From Stramenopiles sp. TOSAG23-2 (taxonomy: Eukaryota; Sar): a DNA stretch of 38,056 nt. This document shows positions 1 through 10,149 of this stretch, in pieces; positions within the stretch are counted from its first letter, which is position 1, and the number at the start of each line of letters is the position of its first letter. Position numbers and translations under genes: made by a program. The notes under the pieces were generated by a model, which was given only the letters and a program-made list of their open reading frames with translations, ran no database searches and was not told the origin of the DNA. The stretch spans positions 1 through 38,056 of the forward strand of contig LT649321.1 of assembly GCA_900128395.1 (NCBI GenBank). Direction: 5' to 3'.

Positions 1-90
1 ACATTAGGGTATGGAAAATACCAAAAAAAGCTCCATATAGCGAGTACACAGCATGGTATAATGGCACATAAGATAGTTCGACAGCTTTAA
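1..90 (+). repeat. Left copy of a 90-bp inverted repeat
   Basis: The first 90 bases of the window match the reverse complement of 37828-37917 at 88 of 90 positions by eye; the differences are at positions 3 and 80. The similarity stops abruptly after the ctttaa at position 90. The left copy begins at base 1, so its true outer limit is unknown. The two copies face each other across about 37.7 kb of ordinary cellular genes. The likeliest explanation is two copies of one dispersed repeat or transposon end, perhaps the reason an assembled contig stops here. A single giant element bounded by terminal inverted repeats is less likely. Confidence 0.93.
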
Positions 91-653
91 TAATGCACAT
101 GGTTAAAAATTATTCGTCTGGCTTTCTTCCACCAACTTTCCAGGCTTTCCAGCCTAAGGCCAGGCTAACCAGCTACTGTGTAAGGTGTAAGGCCCGCGGC
201 AGGCTTTCTTCTGGCTTTCCACAGCTGGGAAGACTGCTGGGCTGGCTATTAATATTAAAATAGGCACAATAGCACAATAGCCGTATTATTAATATTAATA
301 GTCGTCTAGGTCCTATGACTTTTAGCAGCAGCCCAGCTATCCAGGCTATATAGCTATAGCTGAAAGCTGAAAGTATTATAAAAGGAAAATCTGGTTAAAC
401 CGTTATTGGTTCGTTATTGGTTAGTTATCAGTATTAATAGTTACCAGGTATTATTATATAGTCGTCAGACTTTTTCTATTATATTATTATGTAATAATGC
501 ACCTAACGTAATAATAATACTTGTATAATAAATATATATATTTCAACAAATGAAAATGTACATATACAGTGCTATATTATTTATTGGAATAATTAGTTTA
601 TTTAAATATAACTTCATTATAACAAGAAAATATTTTAACTAATACAAAGTAGT
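91..653. other. Intergenic region upstream of the membrane-protein gene
   Basis: No open reading frame of interest is visible. Positions 120-245 are more GC-rich than the surroundings and are built from many variants of ggcttt/ccagg/ggctggc words, so they could be a decayed repeat. Positions 245-640 are AT-rich with repeated tattaatatta and attattaata words, and probably contain the promoter and 5' UTR of the gene starting at 654. No tRNA-like or other structured RNA was recognised. Confidence 0.5.
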
Positions 654-2261
654 ATGAGAGTAGCCCCGAACGGCAACGAGCTACCACCAGTGGTGGTAGT
701 ATCAACTGCCGCTACTACCGATAAAAAAATCAATGAACAACAAAGTCAGGATACTACCAACAATAAAAAAGTCAACATTGTAAAACATCCTTGTTTTAAA
801 GCAGAGAGAATCTCTCTGTTTAAAGTCGACATTGTAGAACATCCTTGTTTTAGTCAATATATTAAACAATGTATTTATGAAGATGAAGAGCAAACATTTT
901 GCATAACAATCCTCAATGCTGTTATGTATTTTTTGGTAAAATTATTTCCATTTCTTGGTTTTATGCCGTGTTGTAAACCACATAAATTGAAGCGTCATAA
1001 CAAACCCAGTATGAAAGCGATGATTGCAACACTTCATTTAGGACCACCAGTTGATTATGACGCTGCAACAAACTTGATCAACACAATCTTATTAGTTTGT
1101 GCCCTATTTCTAGCTTTTGTTGCTGCATCTGCAACAGCAATAGAAGCTGAGAATTATTTGGAAGCCGATTTAGTTAGTTGTCAGTTGGGTTGGGGTCATC
1201 ATGAAACTTGCATTCAAATTGATAGTGGCGGATATTTTGGAAACTACAATGCAACGGGTTTATTAAGAATTAATGCTACTTACAACATGCAACCAGGCGA
1301 TCCTGTGGATTTAAATGCTTTAGAATACCAAATATGGCCAGATGCAGTGACAGAGGGTCTAGAATTGCCAAGTGTGGCTGTAAATCGTTGGACTGCTGTG
1401 TCCATATCGGCCTTGATGATTACTTTGGTATTTTCCATTTTATGGTATTTAATACTTGTTGTTTCAGGAGCTCGTTCCATGGGTGAGGTAATGATGGGAA
1501 AATTTTGGGATCTCGGCGTCGTATTGGTTGTAATCTATCTAATTTTCATCTTGGTAGCAGTTTTAGCGTGGGCATTTTCGTTGCAACGAGTAATGCAAGT
1601 ATTGCTACCTCATTATCCAGTCACGGGTATTGAATTTGGATACTTCACAAATAAAGAGGATGTAACTACACAGGGGCAATATTTCCTGGGATGGGCTTTG
1701 GACGGCGTAGCAATAAATAGTTTATTTTTCGTTGTTCCATTATTTATTTCTTTTTTTATTTATGTCGTGGTTGCGGAATGGAAAATCGTCAAGAATCGAC
1801 CAACGACGCCAAAAGAATTTATTTTCTATACTTTGGCGCGATTAAATAAAACACATGGGCTTAATTTAAAAAAAAAAAAGGAGGATGGCAACGTGGATGA
1901 ACATTTCTATAATGAGTATAAATTTAAACAATTTAAATGTACTTGCCCCAAAGAAGAACAACAAGAAGAGAAATATAAAGTTCCTTTCGGCCGTAAACAA
2001 TGTATTGAAGTAGATAATGTGTTAAAATGCTTTCAAGCATATGGAATTAAAATGGATCCAACGGATAATAAGCAGGGTGTCGATAACGTAGTGGAGAACA
2101 TGGATCATTTTTTGGATATGTGGCCATATTTAGATTGGGAAAATGAACATTTGAAAAAAAATAATAATGATGATGAAAATGTAAATGTAAATGGTATTAG
2201 ACCGTTATATCACACTGCTTTCTCATCCATGTATGCTGAGTTATATCCAGGACATTTTTGA
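654..2261 (+). CDS. Predicted four-TM membrane protein, function unknown
   Basis: The 535-residue product is not recognised as a known family. Hydrophobic helices lie at about residues 143-163, 247-270, 287-309 and 355-374; 83-105 is a further hydrophobic stretch that may be membrane-associated. The loop at 164-246 carries two N-glycosylation sequons (N199, N207) and two cysteines (C176, C186), so it is probably luminal or extracellular. That places both the basic/polar N-terminus and the long charged C-terminal tail (about 375-535, Lys-rich near 405-415) in the cytosol. Near the N-terminus a motif of the form KVxIVxHPCF occurs twice (residues 39-48 and 57-66) as an imperfect direct repeat. 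The ATG is the first in-frame one after an AT-rich leader. The four-TM layout recalls tetraspanin-like or channel-auxiliary proteins, but no CCG or similar signature was seen. Confidence 0.82.
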   Translation: MRVAPNGNELPPVVVVSTAATTDKKINEQQSQDTTNNKKVNIVKHPCFKAERISLFKVDIVEHPCFSQYIKQCIYEDEEQTFCITILNAVMYFLVKLFPFLGFMPCCKPHKLKRHNKPSMKAMIATLHLGPPVDYDAATNLINTILLVCALFLAFVAASATAIEAENYLEADLVSCQLGWGHHETCIQIDSGGYFGNYNATGLLRINATYNMQPGDPVDLNALEYQIWPDAVTEGLELPSVAVNRWTAVSISALMITLVFSILWYLILVVSGARSMGEVMMGKFWDLGVVLVVIYLIFILVAVLAWAFSLQRVMQVLLPHYPVTGIEFGYFTNKEDVTTQGQYFLGWALDGVAINSLFFVVPLFISFFIYVVVAEWKIVKNRPTTPKEFIFYTLARLNKTHGLNLKKKKEDGNVDEHFYNEYKFKQFKCTCPKEEQQEEKYKVPFGRKQCIEVDNVLKCFQAYGIKMDPTDNKQGVDNVVENMDHFLDMWPYLDWENEHLKKNNNDDENVNVNGIRPLYHTAFSSMYAELYPGHF

Positions 2262-2959
2262 AGAAGCGGATTTATAGAGTGTATATCTCTGTGTGTATCT
2301 CAGCATAAATTTATTGTACCAGAGTGTAAATTATTACGAATTCGTACGACTATTATATTTTTTCATATTACATTTTAATTTAAATTTTTTATGCACATAA
2401 AATAAAACAGTACACTATATAGTATTTTTTAATGTAAAAATGACACAAATAAAATCACATAAATTACAACATATAGGAACTTATACTTATTAAAATAATA
2501 TAATAAATTGAAATAAAACAAGTATGTGCGCGAGGTATTTTTGGTGCGAGTCCTGGAGTCCGATATATTAATACCTGGTATAATAACTCTCGAAACATCT
2601 CGGACTGTTCCCACTTTCTTATACTTGTTAGTATAAGAACAACACTACTAACAAATATAAAATTTGGTGAAGGCTGGTCTTTTCTTTGCTATGTCTATAG
2701 TAAAGATAAGACTACAGAAAGTTAGACTTAACGTTCATAGGCGAAATGGCCCGAGATGTTTCGAGAGGTATAAGTAAGGTTTTTTTCGGCAAAATAAATA
2801 AAAGATATGTATATTCGCTATATATATATAGATGGTATTATATAGACAGAAATATAGAAATATGTGGTACGTATGATGACACAACAAAACTTTTACTACC
2901 AGCAACGATTCTTATTTTATAATTTGATAATATATAGATCGATCTATTGAGTTTGGAAT
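2262..2959. other. Intergenic region with a 17-bp inverted repeat
   Basis: This 698-bp gap between two co-oriented genes has no convincing gene. It holds a perfect 17-bp inverted repeat, ctctcgaaacatctcgg at 2587-2603 and its reverse complement at 2751-2767, with about 147 bp between the arms. Inside lies a small palindrome, cttatac..gtataag, near 2619-2637. The last 150 bp are AT-rich with a TATA run at 2818-2831 and presumably hold the promoter of the methyltransferase gene. Confidence 0.6.
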
Positions 2960-3835
2960 ATGGGTGATACTAATAATAATAATAATGACACAACAACAAC
3001 AACAAATATTAGTTCATTTACAAATGATAGTGCTATGATGATTGCATACGAAAGGCATCTTGAAACATTGCGTGGTGAAAATGCACTTTTTCAAGATCCT
3101 TTTGCATCAGCTCTATCTGGGGATAAAGGTGAAAGTCTTTCTAATGAATTTGGAAAAAATGCCCATTACTTTAAATTTGAAGGTTGGCCTGAATTTCACA
3201 AGACTTGGGTTGCTGTTCGTACAAAATATATTGATGACCAATTAAAAAATCATACTAAAACTGGGAATTTTTCTCAAGTTGTGAATCTTGGTGCTGGTAT
3301 GGATACACGTGCATATCGTTTACCCTTTTATTCATCATTTGTGAATGGTTCATTTGAAGTGGATATGGAAGTTGTTAATCAAAACAAGGAAAAGATTTTC
3401 AAAGATTTTTTAGATAATCCAAAGCCACATTGTCCTGTCGTGCATAATGTTACTCTTGATTTTCTAAACAAGGAAATTTTATTATCAAATGCACTTGCTA
3501 AATTTAAATCTTTTGATGCAACACAACCAACTATTTTTATTTGTGAAGGTCTTGTCATGTATCTTGGCGAAGCAGGTAAATTAAAATTACTTCGTGATGT
3601 TTCTGCTGTTGCTGCTCCGGGTTCTATGTTTATTTTACAATTTATGGAAGATATAGAGAACAATTCAAGTGCAGCACTCAGCCAAGGCGATGCTACAGCA
3701 ACACTGGAAGAAAATGGTTGGGATAATCTTATATTTTCTAGATATGGTGATGAAACATTGAATTATGGACGATTTCCAACAGATAAATTCAAACCTTCTG
3801 CAAGTTTTTCTTTTTTGGTATGTACGAAGAAGTAA
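2960..3835 (+). CDS. SAM-dependent methyltransferase, PPM/LCMT-like family
   Basis: The 291-residue protein matches class I methyltransferases of the leucine carboxyl methyltransferase (PPM1/LCMT) type. An N-terminal Asn/Thr-rich low-complexity stretch (residues 4-16) is followed by the conserved helical lead with the RTKYIDD motif. The SAM-binding motif I is VVNLGAGMDTRAYRL (107-121). The acidic ribose-binding position is the D of FEVD (132-135), and the post-motif strand is IFICEGLVMYL (192-202). The family methylates carboxyl groups such as the PP2A C-terminus (LCMT1), or small molecules and polyketides in bacterial and fungal relatives. Substrate cannot be assigned here; the short length and divergent C-terminus fit the broad YktD/SAV-like subgroup at least as well as true LCMT1. 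It is convergent with the next gene, with only 100 bp between stop codons. Confidence 0.9.
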   Translation: MGDTNNNNNDTTTTTNISSFTNDSAMMIAYERHLETLRGENALFQDPFASALSGDKGESLSNEFGKNAHYFKFEGWPEFHKTWVAVRTKYIDDQLKNHTKTGNFSQVVNLGAGMDTRAYRLPFYSSFVNGSFEVDMEVVNQNKEKIFKDFLDNPKPHCPVVHNVTLDFLNKEILLSNALAKFKSFDATQPTIFICEGLVMYLGEAGKLKLLRDVSAVAAPGSMFILQFMEDIENNSSAALSQGDATATLEENGWDNLIFSRYGDETLNYGRFPTDKFKPSASFSFLVCTKK

Positions 3836-3935
3836 AAAAAATAAAATGATATACTCGTAACAATAACTTTTTATTAAACTTTGTTTTGATTCTCTGATAT
3901 TAACTATAAATTCTTAACACACATGAGGAGACTGG

Positions 3936-6900
3936 TCATACATTTGGTACATCATCGGCAACATAATCATCGCCATTATACCCTTCACCATCATATTCAT
4001 CATATCCATCGACATAATTTTCTAAATATTTCGTAGACTCTTCATATTTTTGATCGACCATTTGGTAAAATTCTTTCTTAGCTTGTTCTTCTTCTTCCTC
4101 CATTCCTTTTGGATAATGTGTATGATGTATTCGCTTTTTTAACCATGGGAGAAATGCTGATTTCCCAATATGTTTGCCACGCTCATCTCGTAATGCACGC
4201 GGTACATATGCTTCATCTTCTGGTATAAAATCTTTTTGAACTCCTGTTTCAGAATGGATATAATAATACTTTTCATTATATTCATCCCAATGTTCAGTCC
4301 ATTTATCTTGTTCCATTCTTATTAACAAGGTATCGACGTAATCAGTCATTTGTTTATGTTGGTTTGCCTCTTGTGCTCTTTCACCTAAATATTCGCGAAC
4401 TTCAATCATAACCAATGCAACGTCTCTCCATGCTTCAAATATCATTTTCATATCACTTCGTTGCCAGCGGCCGTAAATATGTGCCATCAGCGCAGTTTCT
4501 CTCATAGCTTTCTCTTTTGCCATTTGTTTTTGCTCTTCAACATATTTAAGTGTAGCACTTTGTAGCAATGAATGTGCTAGTTTCAATAGTTGTGCATCTG
4601 GCCTCTTCTTTTGTGCTTCTGTTAATGGCTTGAACCCGGCGGCTTGCGTCGCTGCTAACTTGGCATTTTCCAACTCTGCATCAGCATCCTCGTTGTCCTC
4701 TTGAATCCGTGCAATCTCTTCATCCTCTGGTGATCTTTCCAATCGTTCTAAAATAGATTCAATTTCCTCCTCGCACTTTTCCAATTCCCAACCGCGTAAT
4801 GACTCTTTCTTGTGCAATAATTTTTCTCTTCGTTTAGTTAAATCATTTAAATTGCGTTTTTTACGTTCTTTTAGTGCGTTCAAGCGCCTATCTCTTCGTG
4901 CTCTTTGGTGTTTATCATTCGATATAGCTTTTTTCATTCGTTTTGCAACAAATCGTTTAACACGATCGCCTTCTCGTTGATCTTGGGCCATTGCCAATGC
5001 GAGTGTTAACATAGCTTTTACCCCAGCTGCTGAACGTATATAACGCCATGCAGTTGATGATGCAAGTTCGATTTGACGTTTGATTTTAACTTTGTCGTTT
5101 GCTTTTTGCACTTGTTTGTGGTAATCGTGTGCACTCATAGTTTTCTTTTTAATTAGACATCCTCTGCGGCGACAATTCCAACCTCTACCTGGTGGTATGC
5201 AGACTTTTCGGGTTCCATCCCGTTTTTTACATGAACAACGTCGAAAGTTCAATTTCATTTGCGCGTGTCCTATTTGCCCAAGTGGATCCTCTATGTTTTC
5301 TAGCGCATCAATTACATCATCAATGGTAAAAGGGAAATCTCGTATCCTGTGCGATCTTAAATCAGATGTTTCATGGATAAGTTTTTGTATTTTTGGAAAT
5401 AGAGCATCTTCATATTTGTTTGAAGGTAAAAATCGATCTAGTACAAATGCAAAGTAACCATCTTCATCATGTGGTGGTGCTGGTGTAAGAGCTAGCATGT
5501 CATCAAATTTATCGCCTAGATTCAATTGTTCCACTAAACTAAACATATTTTGTAAATCACGCACGATGCGAACTCGTTTTCTATTCAAGGAATATTTCAA
5601 TCTTACTTGGCAAAACTTTCTAATTGCCATGGTTCCTTGGGAAATTACGTCAAATGTTGGTTGCCTCATTGGATTCCCTTCCAATTTTATATATTGCAAA
5701 TGCTTACAATTTGCAATTGAATCTGGTACAATAGCGATATTGTTCCAATCTAACCATAAATTACGCAAGTATTGACAGTCCCCGATATTATCAGCAATAC
5801 TTGTTAAATTGTTTCTACACAAGGATATATGACGAATTTTCGGCAACAAAGTAACTTCATTTGGAAATTGTTCCAATCGATTCCCATTGATAACTAATGA
5901 TGTCAAAGTTGTTAAGCGCCCCAGTGATGATGGTAATTTCGTTAAGCTATTCCGACTCATTCGTAACGATTCTACACTTAAATCACCTATTGAATCAGGT
6001 ACCTCGGTCATTTCATTCAACTCTATTGTTAATACACCATGCAATGATGATAACGCGCCAAAATGTTCTGGTAATCCCATTAAGCTATTATTACATAAAT
6101 CGAGCCTTTCTAATTTTTTCAATATACATAAACTTTCTGGTAAATATCGTATTTTATTTTTCAATACATTTAATTCTGTTAAATTTTCTAAATTTCCTAT
6201 GTTGTGTGGTAATGTTTCTAATAGATTATTACTAAATGATACAGATGTCAAGTTACGTAAAACATCGCAAAATTCTTCTGGTATGTACGTTAATGAATGC
6301 CCTATTAAACGCACCGCCGTTAGATGTTTCAAGGTAAAAACTTTACTATGTATACGGTCTAAACCTTTCCAACAATTTAATAATTCACCTGTACGTTGAG
6401 CTTCTGATAACGATAATTTCCATTGGGATTCCCAAATTGCATCGGCTTCCGCTTGCGCTTGTTTTTTTTCTTGTATTCGTTGTAATCGAAATTTTTCCTC
6501 TCTTTCTTTCATACCCAAATTTCTGTAATATCTATCTTCCTCTAATTGTTTACTCCTTGGTGATAATTCTATATCGTCTCCAGCTTTTCCACTTCTTCGA
6601 AGTATCATTGGTTTTTCAAATGATTCTTCTTTAGTCGTCTTATTAAAATAATAATATTTCTTAGCTTTTGAATTCCATAGTTTTTCATAGTTATTCTCTA
6701 TCATTTTTCTCATTTTTTCCCACCCAACATGTGTTCGCCAACATGCTTGAATCATTTTGGCTGCTACGTCTTCTAAATTTGGCCTTGGTGGCTTTTTCTT
6801 TCCACACTGCAAACACGTTGGATTGTGTGCCCTATTTGGCCGTTTACATAATATACATTGCCATGGTCTTAGTTCATTTTCTTTAAATAACGTAACCCAT

Positions 6901-7361
6901 GATTTTACTTTCACTTTTTTCTTTTTCTTGCCTTTTCCTTTTTTTGACGTATTCACTTGCCCTACTTCAACAATTTCAGAATTATCCTCTTGAACAATAA
7001 AATGTCCATATTCATCTACTTCTCCCATTTCGTGATAACCGTAAGTATCAGCGGCTTCTTGATGTTCATTATCATAATCATAATACGGTTGCTCTACACT
7101 ATTCTTAGTTTCCATTTGTTCATCTTCGTAATAGTTGTCTTCATACGATACACTAACATCTCCTACTATGTCTTCCGAACCTAAAATTTTTGGTTTATCC
7201 CATGAGCTTACACCAGTTTGCTTATTTAAATAAAAACTATATCCACTTTCAGGGTCTGTTTCTTTTACATATATATCCTTCGCAGCATTTCGCACTTTTT
7301 TCAAAGCAAGGTGTCCCCGATATGCACATTGCAGTTTTATTGCTGCAGTTTCCTCGTCCAT
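3936..7361 (-). CDS. IQ/WW/RanBP2-zinc-finger/LRR multidomain protein
   Basis: The 1141-residue protein has an unusual domain string. An IQ calmodulin-binding motif lies at residues 5-24 and a WW-like module at 31-57 (ending SSWDKP). A Tyr/Glu-rich acidic linker and a Lys-rich run (139-153) follow. A RanBP2-type zinc finger sits at 166-190 (W167, C169, C172, C183, C186). A second IQ-like helix (200-216) is followed by a degenerate WW (224-252) and a charged coiled coil (270-315). LRRs run from about 345 to 590 in the LxxLxLxxNxLxxLP style of the SHOC2/Ras-binding (plant PIRL-like) class. Then come a Cys-cluster region (about 715-745), long basic/acidic coiled coils and a last WW-like module near 1035-1065 (KYYYIHSETG). 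The tail is acidic and Tyr/Gly/Asp-rich. This suggests a calmodulin-regulated scaffold that binds proline-rich partners or ubiquitin/RNA. The exact role is unknown. Confidence 0.88.
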   Translation of the reverse strand: MDEETAAIKLQCAYRGHLALKKVRNAAKDIYVKETDPESGYSFYLNKQTGVSSWDKPKILGSEDIVGDVSVSYEDNYYEDEQMETKNSVEQPYYDYDNEHQEAADTYGYHEMGEVDEYGHFIVQEDNSEIVEVGQVNTSKKGKGKKKKKVKVKSWVTLFKENELRPWQCILCKRPNRAHNPTCLQCGKKKPPRPNLEDVAAKMIQACWRTHVGWEKMRKMIENNYEKLWNSKAKKYYYFNKTTKEESFEKPMILRRSGKAGDDIELSPRSKQLEEDRYYRNLGMKEREEKFRLQRIQEKKQAQAEADAIWESQWKLSLSEAQRTGELLNCWKGLDRIHSKVFTLKHLTAVRLIGHSLTYIPEEFCDVLRNLTSVSFSNNLLETLPHNIGNLENLTELNVLKNKIRYLPESLCILKKLERLDLCNNSLMGLPEHFGALSSLHGVLTIELNEMTEVPDSIGDLSVESLRMSRNSLTKLPSSLGRLTTLTSLVINGNRLEQFPNEVTLLPKIRHISLCRNNLTSIADNIGDCQYLRNLWLDWNNIAIVPDSIANCKHLQYIKLEGNPMRQPTFDVISQGTMAIRKFCQVRLKYSLNRKRVRIVRDLQNMFSLVEQLNLGDKFDDMLALTPAPPHDEDGYFAFVLDRFLPSNKYEDALFPKIQKLIHETSDLRSHRIRDFPFTIDDVIDALENIEDPLGQIGHAQMKLNFRRCSCKKRDGTRKVCIPPGRGWNCRRRGCLIKKKTMSAHDYHKQVQKANDKVKIKRQIELASSTAWRYIRSAAGVKAMLTLALAMAQDQREGDRVKRFVAKRMKKAISNDKHQRARRDRRLNALKERKKRNLNDLTKRREKLLHKKESLRGWELEKCEEEIESILERLERSPEDEEIARIQEDNEDADAELENAKLAATQAAGFKPLTEAQKKRPDAQLLKLAHSLLQSATLKYVEEQKQMAKEKAMRETALMAHIYGRWQRSDMKMIFEAWRDVALVMIEVREYLGERAQEANQHKQMTDYVDTLLIRMEQDKWTEHWDEYNEKYYYIHSETGVQKDFIPEDEAYVPRALRDERGKHIGKSAFLPWLKKRIHHTHYPKGMEEEEEQAKKEFYQMVDQKYEESTKYLENYVDGYDEYDGEGYNGDDYVADDVPNV

Positions 7362-7962
7362 CGTATTCTAAATAGATCCAATCTTATAAAGAATGATGTC
7401 GACACGAGTTGAGGAGTATGAATCGATAAATATGAAAAAGTCTTTATCCATAAATGCATATAACGATAATAATAATAATAGTAATATATAATAATGCACA
7501 TGCACATTATTAAAAATATACAGCAGGATGCATTAGTATTATTATATTGTTGTTTTATATTATTAGTTGTTTGTATGTATTACCTGGTAATATAATCGGT
7601 AATAGAAGAAGAAGAAGATAGTTGATGAGAGGCTAGAGAGTGCATGCTGTGTGCATAGTGTGAAGTGTGAAAATTAACACCAGCTTTTCAGGCCGTTATT
7701 ATTAATATTATTTTAATAGAGAGATGTTAGTTATTAATATTATTATAGCCCACTCTACTCACTAGTCTAAAGAAGACTATTAAACTAAACTCATCATCCA
7801 ATCATCACATGCCATTCTAATTCTTCTTTTTTCTTTCTTCTTCTTCTGGTGGCAGCATTTTGTTTTCTATAATAATATATATGCTAATATACAAAACATT
7901 TGTATAGTGTCGATTAAAGAAACATAGTGATACAACCATTAAAACATATTCTACTATTCATT
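7362..7962. promoter_or_regulatory. Divergent intergenic/promoter region
   Basis: This 601-bp gap separates the start codons of two divergent genes, so it should hold both promoters. It contains AAT-type microsatellite runs, a short gaagaagaagaag run near 7607-7618, cttctt tracts near 7825-7848, and the phrase ttattattaatattatt near 7697. No defined TATA box, initiator or RNA gene could be assigned. Confidence 0.4.
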
Positions 7963-10149
7963 ATGGTTTCTTTTTCAAGCGGTGGAATAGATTGTTCTAT
8001 CATATTTTTAATCTTTTCAGTGTTTATTTGTATAGATTTATTACAGTTTAAAGTCAATAGTCAAGGTGTCAGTTCGTTGGAAAGTAAATTAAATTGTGAT
8101 CCAGGGTGGTATGGTTTTGGGTGTAACAGACGTTATTGTCCTTCAGGTTTAGCATGGAATCCGGGTGAGGCGAATAGTGTCCAGCCTGATACGTATTATG
8201 CCGTTTGCTCTAATGCTGGGTATTGCGACTCACGTAGCGGGGAATGTAAATGTTTTAAAGGGTTTACAGGTGCTGCATGTGAAAGAAGTTTTTGTCCAGG
8301 ACATTGTTCTGGACATGGTTCCTGCGTACCGTTATCAGAGCTACACTATGAGAATATAGAATATTTAGATTTAATGTCATTGAATAAGTTACCAAGTGAG
8401 ATTAAACATGTTTTTAGAAATGCCAATAATCATGCGTGCCAATGTGATCCTGAATGGACAGGGCCAGAATGCAACGAACGATTATGCCCATATGGCGATG
8501 ATCCTAGAACCGATACAACCACATTAGTCAAAGGAGCTCAAAATAATGAAAAAGACGAAATACAACAAATGTCTTTAAAAGGTACTGGTGTAATTTTTGG
8601 TACAATATTAGTAGAGTTCGAGACTTATTATCGTCAAGTATACCACACCATACCTTTATTTGTACCCACTAGAGTTTATAGCGATTTGTTGTCATTTTCA
8701 GGCTCTACAATAACAGATCCTTGGAGACAATTAAATGTTTTTGATGTTGGTGATTATGTAACTTTTTCAAACACGGATTCAAATAATGATAAAAGATGTC
8801 TTATTAGTGCAATTGTTAATGCTGGAAGCATAACGTGCGAGGATTTGACGTTTGTCACTGAAAATACTGGATTTGCTAGTTCATTAAAGCGTTTTCGCAA
8901 GTTGACATTTAATCCTGAGGTAATTTCTCCCCCGGAAATAGATCACATAGTCGATTATAGCAATAGCAATTTATTAGGCTCTACTTTTTCAATTGGTGAT
9001 ATTGTAACCATAAAAGGATCATCGAAAAATGATGGATTTTATACAGTTTTATCAGGAAGTTCAAACAACAAAATGTACTTATCACCTTCTTTAAAAAAAG
9101 AGGAGACTTTCTATAATGTATCCACTACCACTGAACTGTCGTTCGATTCAACTGATAATAGTATAACGTTTGATGTAACTTCAATTGATGCCGTGAAAAA
9201 ATTTGGCAATAATATGTTGGGTAAACTAAAAATATTTAAAGTTGGAGATCGTATAAGAATATCAAATACAGCACATAATGACGGTACATATGTTGTTTCT
9301 AGTACCCCAGCATTGCCTCTTTCAGATAAAATTTATGTAACCACGACATTAATCAATGAATCTGCACCGATTGGGACTATTTTAAGTCGGGAAGTTATCA
9401 TAGTCAAGGAAAAACGAATTCATTTAGAAAGGCGCTTAGGACATAATGCTGCATATGCATCAAAAGTGAAATGGGAATTAGAAAATTTACCACAGCAAGT
9501 GTTGCCATCAATAAATGTTTCATTGCAATATACAAAACCATTTGAAATGGTATACAATTTTACATTCATAGATCGTAGAACTACGGGTGATCAAAAACCA
9601 TTACGATGTAAATCTCAAGGATGCGATATACCAGGATGTGCACCTCGTTATAATGGATTGCATCACCTCTCAACGATTGAAAATACATACGATGGGCCTG
9701 GTATGCCTGTCTTTTCAATTGTTTCAAAAGATGGAAGTGGAAATGATGTCAATAAAATAATATTGAATTCAACTGCATTTACATATGATTTTATAACTTT
9801 AGGATATCGCGTTGGTACAATTTTTCAAATTGCTGGTTCATCTTCGAATGATGGTGAATATATTGTTAAAAACATAATAAACAACAAAGAGATTCAGGTT
9901 GATGAAGGGAATAATGTAACCCATGAAACTTTACCGCCGTTAGGTGCAAAATTGATGCATAAGATGTTATTGGAACAAGAAGACGATGATACTGAAAGCG
10001 GTTGTGTCGTGTCGGAAGCAGTTAAAGGTACTCATGAGAAAGTTAAATGTGCTGGCCGTGGTTTATGCGACGATAGACATGGTATATGTGAATGCATGCC
10101 CTATTTCACAGGTACAGATTGTTCTATTTATTTTTCCATTATTCAATAA
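7963..10149 (+). CDS. Secreted EGF-like/beta-repeat protein
   Basis: The predicted 728-residue protein has a hydrophobic signal peptide or signal anchor (about residues 12-28) and no later membrane helix. ATG 7963 is chosen because the frame upstream has only a GTG. Cysteine-rich EGF-like modules occupy about 45-190. They include the laminin/tenascin-like pattern C-SNAGYC-DSRSGEC-KCFKGFTGAAC (residues 82-106) and a module ending CDPEWTGPEC. A final EGF unit closes the protein (CAGRGLCDD...CECMPYFTGTDC). Between them, about 260-670 is beta-rich with repeats of the form hxVGDxhxIxxxxxNDGxYxV, clear near 8988, 9235 and 9803. The protein is probably extracellular or cell-surface. Its architecture closely parallels the product of the gene at 12992-16267, and the two face each other with the proteasome gene between. 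No enzymatic motif was seen. Confidence 0.87.
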   Translation: MVSFSSGGIDCSIIFLIFSVFICIDLLQFKVNSQGVSSLESKLNCDPGWYGFGCNRRYCPSGLAWNPGEANSVQPDTYYAVCSNAGYCDSRSGECKCFKGFTGAACERSFCPGHCSGHGSCVPLSELHYENIEYLDLMSLNKLPSEIKHVFRNANNHACQCDPEWTGPECNERLCPYGDDPRTDTTTLVKGAQNNEKDEIQQMSLKGTGVIFGTILVEFETYYRQVYHTIPLFVPTRVYSDLLSFSGSTITDPWRQLNVFDVGDYVTFSNTDSNNDKRCLISAIVNAGSITCEDLTFVTENTGFASSLKRFRKLTFNPEVISPPEIDHIVDYSNSNLLGSTFSIGDIVTIKGSSKNDGFYTVLSGSSNNKMYLSPSLKKEETFYNVSTTTELSFDSTDNSITFDVTSIDAVKKFGNNMLGKLKIFKVGDRIRISNTAHNDGTYVVSSTPALPLSDKIYVTTTLINESAPIGTILSREVIIVKEKRIHLERRLGHNAAYASKVKWELENLPQQVLPSINVSLQYTKPFEMVYNFTFIDRRTTGDQKPLRCKSQGCDIPGCAPRYNGLHHLSTIENTYDGPGMPVFSIVSKDGSGNDVNKIILNSTAFTYDFITLGYRVGTIFQIAGSSSNDGEYIVKNIINNKEIQVDEGNNVTHETLPPLGAKLMHKMLLEQEDDDTESGCVVSEAVKGTHEKVKCAGRGLCDDRHGICECMPYFTGTDCSIYFSIIQ

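Noticed and set aside
5887-6399. 170-codon plus-strand frame within the LRR scaffold gene
   Set aside because: It is opposite a clear LRR coding region and starts and ends without its own features.
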